From Temnopleurus reevesii (lineage: Eukaryota; Echinodermata; Echinoidea; Temnopleuroida; Temnopleuridae), in assembly GCA_036244855.1 (NCBI GenBank), contig BQKZ01000513.1:75596-139595 (forward strand): DNA of 64,000 nucleotides, written 5' to 3'. Both the position numbers and the translations under genes were made by a program. Positions 47,106 through 58,600 of this stretch are shown here, piece by piece; the first letter of the stretch is position 1; the number at the start of each line of letters is the position of its first letter. Under the pieces are notes generated by a model that ran no database searches, had not been told where the DNA came from, and saw only the letters and a list, made by a program, of their open reading frames with translations.

Positions 47106-49076
47106 AACACATATCGAGCGAACTTTGAATTTCATATTTACCGGTTACATATAATGTGTAACTGAGCATTTCAAATCACACAAAATATCAATGTTTAAAA
47201 TACATACCTCTTTGAAGGGCTTTTAAGATGTCTGAAAGCTCCAAATTGTTGCTCCGTACTAATTGCTCAAACTTTCTTCGATTTCTGTTATGTCTGTTGG
47301 ATGACAAGAGAAGTTGAAAAATAAGTTTTACGTAAAATATGAAAAAGTAAAGAATGATGTGTCAAATATCATTTAATCTATAGATTTGGTCATTTCAACA
47401 AGTTGACAAAAAAAAAATCAGCAAACATGATGCTCATGTACGGTCTAATACATTTCAACAGTGTTTTGCTAGTGATGTTTATAACTGATTCTTCTAAGTG
47501 TTTTATTTGTGATTATATGAATATTTTTTGTTTAAAGAGTACGCTTTTATGGTCATCCGAGGGTGCTGTATCATATAGCCACCAGCTCGCAATTTGTGTT
47601 TGTGTAATCTGTCACACTTTTGCTGGTTTTTAGTTTTAAATTTTAAACTTGCTTGTTTAACTTTCTGACTATGTTAGTTTTTCATTGTTTTTGTGAGCAA
47701 CATAGATTTCCTTTTAAATTACAATAAACAAAATGGAATTGAATTGAATAGCGTTTTCTTGTACTTTACCGCAATCTAAATATCCGTTCCATGTAAAAAC
47801 AATAGCATCAACCCTCAGAATTCTGTTTTTAATTTCAATGTGTTTTTTAATGAATAAGCTGTTTTTAACTTTCCGTCACAGAAAATTATAACCAAACAAT
47901 ATGTACATGACGGAAGGCAATATCTCAAGAGGTCTGGACAATTTCTTTATGATAGACAATTTCCAGAATAAATTATTGACATTTCATTTTTTGTGACGTC
48001 AGTAAGCATCTATATTTTACGGCTCGCTTCCGCCCATGAATTTAACGGGATAATAACACATATCGATTATATATTTGTTGAAAAGTTCTTCGACCCCTGA
48101 TGTATTTATATAATTGTCAACCTATTTTCAATTGCTATAGTTGTGTTTCTATGTCAGATAACTTCTCTCATGTAAGCATAGACATCGATTCATTTGTCCA
48201 GGTATGGGGCTCAATTCGCCGGCATGTGCTCCACATTTCATCGCTTTAAGATATTTGAAAACATAATCTCTATGGACAATCTGAAAAGAAACCTCCGAGT
48301 ATTCTTATAATCTTACAAAAAGTTTTCTTATCAGTCAGACTATTCATCAAATTAAATTACACCTATACTTTCCAAAGCATCAGCGTCTATTACACAAGAG
48401 ATATGGTGGCTTAGAATTTTACCACATCATAATTAGAATTCAGAAAACTTCCACTAAATTGCTTTAATTTCCTTAGGGAAATGTCTAATTGCCGTTCCGA
48501 TGAAGGTTAAAAAGTATCACATTGATATGAGCTAAAAGTATGTTAATAAAAATGTAATATGTTGCAAAAAATGTATACAATTCTTCAGTATTTTTTCGAA
48601 TAGATATTCTTTCCAAAACGATGTAATTACAAAAATGTATTGAAACATGCGCCTATATAAATCGCGATCTTGAATGTAAAGAAAACCCAAAGAACTCCCC
48701 CGTGACTGTTATTACCGTTCTCAAAAAGCTATTTCCTGCCGTTTTGAGCGGAATGTGCATATGACGTCATACGTATGAAATTTGATATTTCCCAAATATT
48801 TACTTTCATTTTTGTCAAATTCGAGCATTCAGAACACCATACTTTTATAAACTCCTACCGATGAATAGCGGCGTTACAAGATATCTCAATATCTTGATTC
48901 ATTAGAATATCATGGCAGTAGGCATTGATTGCAGAGTAGAGCACGTATTAAAATGAGAAAGGGGAAGGGGTGAGAGTGTGGGCAATACATTAATACATTT
49001 TCAAGGAAAATTTGAGGGGTAGGAATACCAAAAGGGTGGAAGAGAAAGTCTGAGAAAAAATGCTGATTTAAATCTA
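47106..49076 (+). other. Intergenic; possible LINE 3' end near 47600-47750
   Basis: No host gene is seen. The end of a low-complexity T-rich stretch with AATGGAATTGAATTGAA at about 47732-47748 looks like a pentamer-tailed LINE 3' end, but I cannot support it further. Confidence 0.4.
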
Positions 49077-49104
49077 AAGGCCGACTCACACATATGCGTT
49101 TTGA

Positions 49105-49157
<53 letters not shown>

Positions 49158-49267
49158 NNNNGTCTATACAGTCCGATCAGCGTATACTGTATGTTCGGGG
49201 AGCGTTTTTAAGTTTCAAAAACGCTGGGCCGAGGCAGGCTAAAAACGCAAAGGTGTGAGTCGGCCTT
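49077..49267 (+). mobile_element. Foldback MITE, copy 10, interrupted by poly-C and Ns
   Basis: The left end AAGGCCGACTCACACATATG and right end CGCAAAGGTGTGAGTCGGCC TT are intact. The left interior is replaced by 51 C (49107-49157) and four Ns (49158-49161), which probably reflects an assembly or sequencing failure in the palindrome. Confidence 0.88.
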
Positions 49268-51690
49268 GAGAGGGAAAAAGAGAGAGGGGGAAAGGGGGGT
49301 GGGGGAGATTGCGAAAAGTTCATTGACGATAAAACAATTTCCCTTAGGTCATCGAAAATCTCTGCTCATGTCCAACACTGCGAGGAGAATGATAATGAAG
49401 AGTTTCACAACACGGGATGTTTACACGAAGCGGCCGAGCGAACTATTCCCGTAAATAATCCATCCATGCGACAAATATCATGAACCCGTAGAATTTACAC
49501 TACCGGTTGGTCAAATTGGCAGATTTTCCGTATGACATGCTACCATTTATGACATTAATACCTCTTTGCGATGTATAATGTGACATTAAAGAGGCACTTC
49601 GTGAAGGGGAAGGGCGGGAAACGAAGTCTTTCGAAAAGTGCTTTATGGCATATTTAATTCTGCCATCGCATGCTCATAATGATTACTTGAAAGATACGTC
49701 ATACATTCCTGCTACATTTGGAAGTCTAGGTTCAGACTTGGGCTCAATCTTCCTATGAAGAAAAGAATAAGCAGTGAACTGGAATAACAAGTGTGCGTGA
49801 CTTAGATACATCGATACATGGGGTAAAAGCGAGAGACTAACATGTTTTTGAAACACGATGGGTACACCCTTATTCGTGACTGTACATTTTCAAATGTTAT
49901 GCGAATAGTAGAAGCGACCTTCAAGATTTCAACCATGCTATTTTATTAACTTCTCGATCGAACTATTAAAGGTCCGGCTGAATTCTGATCTTTAACATTT
50001 CGTTCGTTATATACTTTGAGAAGAGGCGTCAATATTAGCATCATCGCCTATTCCCATGCATGTGTATGTAGACTTGCTGTAAATGGCAACACGACCTTTA
50101 TCCATGTCACCGGGTGTTTCAGAGGGACCATTGATCAGGTGAAAAGGTGGACTATGGATTTGGGTTAAGAGGATAATGGGTAGCAAATGTTCCCCAATGG
50201 ACCAGTGACCCGTGACCTGAATGTCCTAAGCCCTTCATCAAAATTCATATTTCTGGGTATGTGGGATGGAATCTGTTGTTCACGATCGAACGGCGATAAG
50301 GAAGATATAATGAACGGAAGGTGAGAGCGTGATTTGATTCAGTTGAATATTTCGATCTAAATGGAAAATGGAATCAGATGTAGATGACGCAAGCAGATCT
50401 TAGAATTTCACGAAGATCAAATGACATATTATACAAAATATTTCTAAGAAACAAGCCCCATTTCTTCCAACAAAGAAGATACTAATTGTAAGATTAGTTC
50501 CGAAAGAAAACTCTAAACGCACTCTCAAATATCCATGATTGTCGAAATGAAATCGAAATACAGGGAGTGCGCTTAGTTGACGCTAACTTAGTGTGTCTCG
50601 CCAGATCAATGCCATCAACGTAGGTCAAACGTTTTCCTGTACATTTTTTTGCGTTCACCTTAATTCTAAAGAATATCATTTTGTGAACCAATTTAATTAC
50701 ATCATATGCATTTCGTGTTCTTTAGACGGTGAGACATAAAGGGAAAATGAGGTAACCATTCGGGAAATCGAAGGGAAAGTCCAGGATAAAAAGGAGCCAC
50801 AAATAGGAATAACCAGACATAGGCAGAAAAGGAAATGGATGTTTTTGAGATTAACCCAACCATGAAAAACCAATATTCGAAATTAAACCACTTGATTAAT
50901 CGCCCCACTCATCGCTTCGAGCTAAAGGCGCTCACTAAATCACTTGAGGAAACATTTTTATAAGTTGATTTGTCCGATTGCCTTCTAGGGGTCTTCAACT
51001 AGGAAACGTAATGGCGTTAGCCAGGACCAAATATTACATCCGAGAAACGAGTATCTTTATTACCGAGAGTACTTTTTTTTAGTAATGACCCCATTACTCT
51101 CGATCACTTCCAGATAATGATGTGGAAGATCAACACCATTTTAACGTCTGCAAACAGAATGATTATGCATACTCATCGATCGTGGTTATTAGACCACTAT
51201 TATCAAATCTAGCAAGTACCCCACTTGGTGAGTAATTGCTCTTGACAAACAGGCAAATTTGATAAACAGACCTCACCATTTAGGAAAGAAACTGTGATGA
51301 AGGTTATCGTTTTATTATGCAATATCCTCTTGCTCAAACTTACTCTTATCACGTATAAAAAGCCGATCTTGAACGATTCATTTTAAAAACAAGTTGTTAG
51401 TTTTTAGATATAGGATTCTTTATTATCATGACTATAGAATTTAGACAAAATGAATTAAAAATAGATTCATAGCCCCCATTCACAGCTCAAGTAATCACTT
51501 GCAGGAATCGCAGAATGTTTCGAAAACGAAAACCTAATCACTTATATATCGCCGAACATTAATAGGATATTCAAACATGTCATATGTTAACATCAAATTT
51601 GCAATATTATGCAATTTACCTGAACGTAACGATAAGGTTTGTTATGTTTAGCAACAAATATCCCACAAACATGTTAAGTTCATGACAAAG
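49268..51690 (+). other. Intergenic; no gene recognised
   Basis: Purine-rich start (49268-49310), otherwise mixed unique-looking sequence without a protein-like ORF. Confidence 0.6.
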
Positions 51691-51961
51691 TGAATAATTC
51701 TCGCCTTATCCCAACATGGATAAACACTGATTGACAGTGCTTTACCGAGAAGCTGAGAAAAAATCTCAGGCATTCTCGGGTAGGAATCGAACCCACGATC
51801 TCCTGATGACTAGACAGGTGTCTTACCACTAGACCACCGAGAGTCGATTGAAGTGGCGGGCTCGATTCGTGTTATAGCAGCAGGTACTGCGTAAATATCA
51901 TTTGACTGATTTTTGTGTTGGATGGATAAATAATTGGCTAATTCTTGCCTTATCCCAACCT
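51688..51961 (-). mobile_element. tRNA-containing repeat flanked by direct repeats
   Basis: A tRNA-like core (51773-51843) sits between two near-identical strings, AATTCTCGCCTTATCCCAAC at about 51695 and AATTCTTGCCTTATCCCAAC at about 51940. The whole is bracketed by perfect GTTCATGACA copies at 51678-51687 and 51962-51971, which look like a target-site duplication. Confidence 0.6.
51773..51843 (-). tRNA. tRNA-Thr(AGT)-like sequence, probably SINE-derived
   Basis: On the minus strand the acceptor stem pairs 6 of 7 (CTCTCGG with CCGAGAA), the D-stem GTCT/AGAC is perfect, the anticodon stem CCTGT/TCAGG pairs 4 of 5 around loop CTAGTCA, and the T-stem GTGGG/CCTAC pairs with one wobble. Both internal promoter boxes, TGGTCTAGTGG and GGTTCGATTCC, are perfect. 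The end mismatch, the unusual C at position 37 and the repeat setting favour a tRNA-derived element over a functional gene. Confidence 0.5.
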
Positions 51962-51971
51962 GTTCATGACA

Positions 51972-52900
51972 GTTACATAATTTGAATGCCAGATTGCAAT
52001 AATGGTGACTTTGACACCAAATTAATAGCCAAAGTCACCATCAATGAGAGCGTGAGATGGATAGATTTAACATGACCTTAACCTAAGTGATGCGATCCTC
52101 CGGACGGCATTGTGAGGGCTGAATCATTGAAGAGATGCAAACTTGGAAACTAAAATAGAACCAAGGGCTCTCCTCAATTAGCTCAATTAAAACAGAAGGA
52201 TACCAGTGGGAGTGTGAAATTTACTTCCGGTTACTAGATCTGAGAGAGCTTTGAAAATGCGATGAATTATATTCCTCTTATACCATGAATACTATTGTAG
52301 TGGCTGTATTACGCCCCTTAATGATTGCATATTATTGATTGATATTACATCGAAATGATGGTAAATAGTAATAGAAATTGTTAGTCTCTTATTACAACAT
52401 TTGACAAGGGATAATAATTTCGCTTGCATCAACAAATTCTTTTTCAAAATCCCCTCAATTCTGAAGAAAAAAATCCAGCATTGGAGAATGACAATCTCTT
52501 GTTGCTATAACGAAGAGAAGCCAAAGACTTTGGATATTCTAATGGATTTTTCATGAATCTCGCTAAGATCAAATCTACATAATCCAATTAGAAACTTTCA
52601 AGCAAGGTCAATTGAAAACAAGCAAACAAGCAAACAAAACAAGTATAAAAGAGAAAGCGACCTTGTAGTTTAATGAATTAGAATGGAAGAATTGAGTTCT
52701 CAATGAAAGTGCCATGATTTTGTTTCTTATGGAATTGATCTGTCTTTCGACGGTGAAACGTAAGGAAGATACAAATTAGGATATAATGGACATCGCGTCG
52801 GTCAGTCCATTTGAGAAAGTAACAAGTGTGGGTACAGAGTAATGGATCGCAAAGTGGGAGGGGTCAAACTAACCGCTACAAGGAAGGATAATGGATGTAA
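51972..52900 (+). other. Intergenic, nothing recognised
   Basis: Mixed AT-rich sequence without repeats or ORFs that I can identify. Confidence 0.6.
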
Positions 52901-53080
52901 ATGCTCAGGCACACCAAACACGGCACGGCACAACGGCACGGTTTAGACGCAGTATCTTGGTTGTCATTGGCCAGCGCGCTCCTTCACGCAAAGGATGTTC
53001 AATAATTGGCCAATCACAGGGGAGACATCGTGTAAAAACCGTGCCGTGATGCCGTGCCGTGTTTGGTGTGCCCGAGCCTT
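52901..53080 (+). mobile_element. 180-bp MITE with about 45-bp terminal inverted repeats (GGCACGG-rich)
   Basis: The left arm 52901-52944 holds GGCACACCAAACACGGCACG and GGCACGGTTT. The right arm 53034-53079 holds AAACCGTGCCGTG and GCCGTGCCGTGTTTGGTGTG. A TAA at each edge is a candidate 3-bp target duplication of the PIF/Harbinger kind. No ORF. Confidence 0.85.
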
Positions 53081-55562
53081 AAGCCGGCAGCGTTTCAAGG
53101 TGCTTGTAAATCGATGGTGGCCTTCAGTGAACAAGAGCTGGAGTAGAATCCGGCGGTATAGTTTCAGAACAATTCAATGTACTTGCTTAAGGTAAAAACG
53201 AAGCGGATGTACATGAAAGAAAATGATAAGATTTACCTCACAATAAAGCAACTACACCACCAACGCTTTGATTTTCTAATCGGTACAATCTCTATATAAA
53301 AAAAAATCCAACACAAGAAAAGAAGGGGAAAATCCCCTTTTGTTAAATCTGCACTCGGGCTTGACATGTGGACGTTCGACCTTTGGATGCGCGGCCTTGT
53401 AAGCATACTCTCGATTTGATCATATTAATTTCATCTCAATCAATCAAACATCACCACGAATCGTTCAACCATTTACAAGATCATCTTAACTTCCAGTGGG
53501 AATATCTTATGTTGGAATGTTATCTTCGGTAGATATGAAACTATCGTCAGGTTTATATTTGGATAACTGGAAAAATGTTACTGATTCGAGTAAACAGGGT
53601 ATACGAAAATCAAATTGATTTAGAGATTACAGCTACATTAGGAGGTATTCCAGAATTCATGAGAGAAATCTCTCGTACTTATAGGAACGCTTTCTTCATT
53701 AGATATGAACGTACTCAAAGTTTTAAATTTCTAGATGGAGAAATCACTTCTTTCTTTTTTTAATTTTATTTATCTTACAAAATAATATTGTTAAAGGGCT
53801 GAAATGGTTACAAAAAAAACCCCTCCAGAGTAGAGTCAATTACCCCATGTATTTGCCATTGTTCATCTTAGTCGCAAACGTATGCAGTGGGAACTCATTC
53901 TTTATAAACCACTGATACTGCAAACATTAGGCTTAGCCTAATTCTAATTCTCATCATGATATGGTCTATTCAAATCATGAGATTCTAACAAATTGGATTG
54001 ACCCACATTATTTTAATTTCCAATGCCACCCTGAGAAAAAAAAAATGAGCAAATTGGGGTCATAATTTCCGGTAATTCAGAAAGTGTTCAAAAGATTATT
54101 TCTGTGCTAATGAGTCCTAAATGATTGTATTATTACATTAACCCAGTTTTGCTATGCATATCTAGGTTGCAATTTTATGGCGCATACGTGATACTTATGC
54201 AATTTGTTAGAATATTATAATCTTCGGTCAATATTATCATCATTAATCGATCAATATTATCCTCACTGATCGTTCATGTTTGGACAACCCCTTTACAGGC
54301 AATCGATCAATGTCTTTTGCATCATTTGACTTGCTTCAAACGAACGGGGATGTGTTGTGGACTTTTGTAGCGGTTAAAAAATTACATAGAACCAACGATT
54401 GACCCCATTTACACTTTCTAGTGTTTTAATGGGTGTACCGAGAAATTTCATTGCACATTAAACAAAATCGATGTGCAATTGAATCAGACAGTCTTATCGA
54501 ACGCATAATGTGCGGATAGCGATGTTTCTACACAACCAGTAAACTGCACGTTGCACCATTGGCAGTGGCGGGGTGGGGCGGGGTGGGGCGGGGCTCCGTG
54601 TGGAAACGGTAATCTTTTAACGGTTTTCGAATTTTAACATTTTATTATTTTTTCAAGTGGTAAGACCAGAGTCCATAGATATGCGTTTTGATCACCGCAT
54701 GGTATCCATCCGGGACGATTATGTAGTTACATGTCATGTATACGCGAGATGGGGTGGGGGAGTAAATCAAACGTTGATGGCTTTTTTTCTTCTCCTATAC
54801 AGCAAAATGCCTCATAGCTATGCCCTCGCAAATTGCCAGTAATAGCACGATTACCTCGAAGAGTGTCCATGGCAAATTAATGTGAACGAGACATTATAAT
54901 TAATTCGTGAATATAGATGGGTAAAATTTTACGAACACGGAACATCATTAATTGCATCATTGAGCTTCAAATTGAACAAGACTCTAGTAACATATCATCC
55001 ATTAATAATGGTCCAATTTAATACAGATCATGAAATTCAATGAAGGATATTCTCTATTAACAGCTATGAGCCAAGTATAAATTGATCAAAAGAGAACATT
55101 AAATTTGTACATATCCATGGTCTTACAGAGCAACAAATTAACAAATCAATGTGCGGAAGCTGAAATTTGTTCATCGCTATCCTTGTAAACGACATGATTG
55201 CAATGTCACATGTTTCGACATCCACCTTGATGACGCTGATATCATTCACCAAATTTTCCCCGTAGGTGAATATCATAAATATTGTCCTACTTCGTGAAAT
55301 AACATGATTAATAATGTTTTTAACCTCTCCACTTTTCCATTTTCATCCAAGGATATCTGTTAATGATCTTGAAACCAACTAAAATCTTAGAATTTTTTTT
55401 TTAATTCTCTATATGGACATCATGGATGTTCGTTTCTGTGAGTGTGATGCATATCTCACGAAGACAAGTTTTGTTGATCAGAGAAGGGTATAGAGAAGGA
55501 TGTTTTTTTAGTTAACGACGCACATGACGCACCTTCACGATGTTGCAGAATTATATATCAAG
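53081..55562 (+). other. Intergenic; GC-box/G-tract cluster at 54567-54593
   Basis: Mostly AT-rich. The 54567-54593 stretch repeats GGGGCGGGGT and is G-quadruplex prone. No gene is seen. Confidence 0.6.
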
Positions 55563-55697
55563 TCACGTACGTTGGGTTGAGTGCAGCACAATATGGATGA
55601 ATTTCTTGCTGAAAGAAATTAACTTCACGGTGGGATTCAAACCTACGAACCCCGAATCGAAAGGAGAGAATCAGAACCACTACACCACGACGTCTCT
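55563..55697 (-). mobile_element. tRNA-derived SINE, 3'-truncated copy
   Basis: In reverse complement the head reads CGTCGTGGTGTAGTGGTTCT with B-box-like GGTTTGAATCCCACC, then TTTCTTTCAGCAAGAAATTC and CTGCACTCAACCCAACG. This order matches the SINE at 29027-29310. Confidence 0.75.
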
Positions 55698-58600
55698 AAA
55701 TTACTTTACAGTGTTTATTTAGCTAACTTCTATTCCATTTGTTTACTGGCTACAATGAGCCTGAGCTTAATCAGCTCATGCAGTTGATGATAAATTGACA
55801 AGAGCATAATATCTATAGTAGTCTTCAGCCCAGAGTTTCAAATGTTCAAATTTTACTGAGTGCCAATATCAGAAAACCACCTTCTAGGAAATGATATCTG
55901 TCGCTCTTCTTCACCGTTTCAATTATCTACATGGACACGATGGGCTTTAGGAATGTATATAAGCAAACGCCCTTCCAGGTATAAACGTACCGTAAGACGT
56001 TTGTAAACACTTCGCAACATGGCGAGATATAACAGTAAAATGGTTCGCATTGATATCAGCGTAATGTTTCAATGGATTAACTCTAATGGATGTCTTATTG
56101 ATGCACTAAGGTATGAGTATATGTCGGTAGTTGATGCCCCTTATCAAAGGTATTAGTTCCATTCCACGCAGCATGCATTCCGTACCCCGTTCCACTATCA
56201 TCATGAAGAGGACAGTGGGCGGTGGTTTCCCCCGCCGGGTCAGCCCGAGCATTTCGCTTTACCGCTTTGGCCTGGGATTACCCGCCATATCTCAGTCATT
56301 GCTTTCTTTTGAGGTATATATAACATTGCCTGCGGAGACAGGGGAGAGTGCGTGTTCTGCCGGGGTTAGATGTCGCAAATCAATATCCTTGGAAATTAGG
56401 GCAAACGAGGGCAATCGTATTCGCATTGCTACATTTTCCTTTTATTTAGGTCGCCAGTTCTGAAAAAGATGTTCAATTTGTGTCGTCCCTGCCACCTTAC
56501 TCTTATAAGCGTTGAAGCGGCCGTGTACTTTTTACCGGTTGTTGTCATTTTCTGTCCTCCCGCGCGATCTTGTCTCTGTCAATCCCTGTCAAATACGTTT
56601 TTTACCCTTTGTATTATTTAAAGATGTTATATTCTGAATATTTTTTTTCCTACATAAATACCTTGCACTGATTTAATCTTTTAACCCCGCGATACAAAAC
56701 CTTCTAAATCCTACTCCAGGCGTAGCATCGATTCCCCTGCTATTGAACCAAATATTTCACCCTTTACCCTCATAAATTCTCTCATATTTCTCACTTTTTT
56801 CTTTTGACAAATGGAACTCGTCCTGATAAAATCCTGACATTTGTCAATGTGGATTGTGAAGTGATCAGGTTCGAACTATAGTGTTCGCAAAGTAGTATTA
56901 TATCACTGTCGTGTTTTTTTCTTTCAAGGAATTGATAGAGGCAGTAAGCAATATGGTATCACAGAAGGTTGGATATGCAGGCTTATCGCTGTAGTATACA
57001 TTCCTTCTAACAAGAGAGCGTACTATTTCCGATCTGTCAAGATTAGGGAAGTAATAAAACAAGGAATAAGGAGGGAAAGAAGGCTATCGGGGAAAAGAGA
57101 AGAGGAAAAGGCGAAAAACTGCAGAGACGTAGATAAGAAGAAAAGTTAGCGAGATTGGAAGACTGAAGATGTAATGAATCCCTCATCTCAATCCTCTGCA
57201 TTCACAAAATGCTCAATATCAGTGAAGAGGAGAGCATATTTGTTTCCATCTTAAGTACTAAGTACGCTGGTTACGGAACTCTTCGATTCTTACGCACCCA
57301 TTTTAGTCTCCATGAATGAAGATCAGCATTGCTCGATCGAGCATATCCAGTCAAACACTTTAGAACGAAAAGCACCCAACATTACTTAACGCTCGTTTCC
57401 GATTCTCCGAACATGTTGGAATACATGAAAGGACTTTAAAACTGACAGCAACCAAGTTACACAACCCTACTATGAACAAAACCTCCTCTGTTGATAAATG
57501 CTGTTCGAATGTTAATAGCATGGCGTTCCCCCTCTTTTCTTTCCTAAAAACGGATATAAGCGCACTCCATTATTTAATAGTCTGGGCGCCTCCACGTTTT
57601 CTGTATTTCAGTTTGGTTTCTGAAAGTGTAAGCTAGAACTTAGAGAGGGTGTATGGAGTACTAAACGGATTATGGTATCACATGTCACGCTTCTCAAACA
57701 CCCCTCTTCAACCTGCTCTGGAGTGGAATACATTATTCCACTTACACGGTCCACTTGCAAATTGGCCGTTTTCATGTTTAAAGGTCCCTAGATGTCGTTA
57801 GTTTCGAATAATTTGATACTAGTAAACATTCAATCAAATGCAGGTAAATAACTCAACCTTACAAAAGAATTTTTATTTTTTTTTAGAAATTGGGTCATCA
57901 ATTCATTCTTGACAACATCACTGATTGACTTTTAAGCAGGATTTCAAATGTTTATTCTACAAAGCTCGCGTACAGAATGCATTATGATGAATAATAAATT
58001 TTCTGTTCTTAAAGAGCTATTTCAAAATCTATTAAGATCCAATTTAGACCTTTGTTTGAGCTAATCGGACTAAAGAGAATGGTTTTAACATTTACAAAGT
58101 GCTAATCTATCACGCAATAGGTGCTGAAAATGTTGTGTAAATGCAGGAAAGTAACACTTGCAGTCATTGTGTGAGGTCTTTTGTAGCTAAGATTATCACT
58201 TGTCTTTTGGCGTGATGATTCGTCCACATCTTCACCATGATAAATGAAGAAAAAAAACCCCACATGAATTAACATCTCTTCGTCACACAATAACGTGTTC
58301 TTTGTGTGAAAAAAGGGATGATAACTACGTCTTTCACCGGAATATATCAGCTTCTGATCTAAATAATCCTTTAAAACACTGTATGTAGGAAAGATAGTTT
58401 GAATGTACATCATTTTTTCCATAATGTCGTGTTCACTTAAGTCCATAATGATTCCATAGGTTGAGAGAAAAAAAATTGTTTACTTTTATGTATGAAGGGA
58501 TAGAATTACAAAATGTTCATCCAAAATTACAAAAGAGTTATGAAAGAGACAAACAAGCGACGATATAGTCATACATTAAAGGTGTTATTAATTAAAAAGG

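Noticed and set aside
56131..56463. 110-codon ORF as a gene
   Set aside because: No recognisable family, no splice or start context; kept only as a GC-rich patch.
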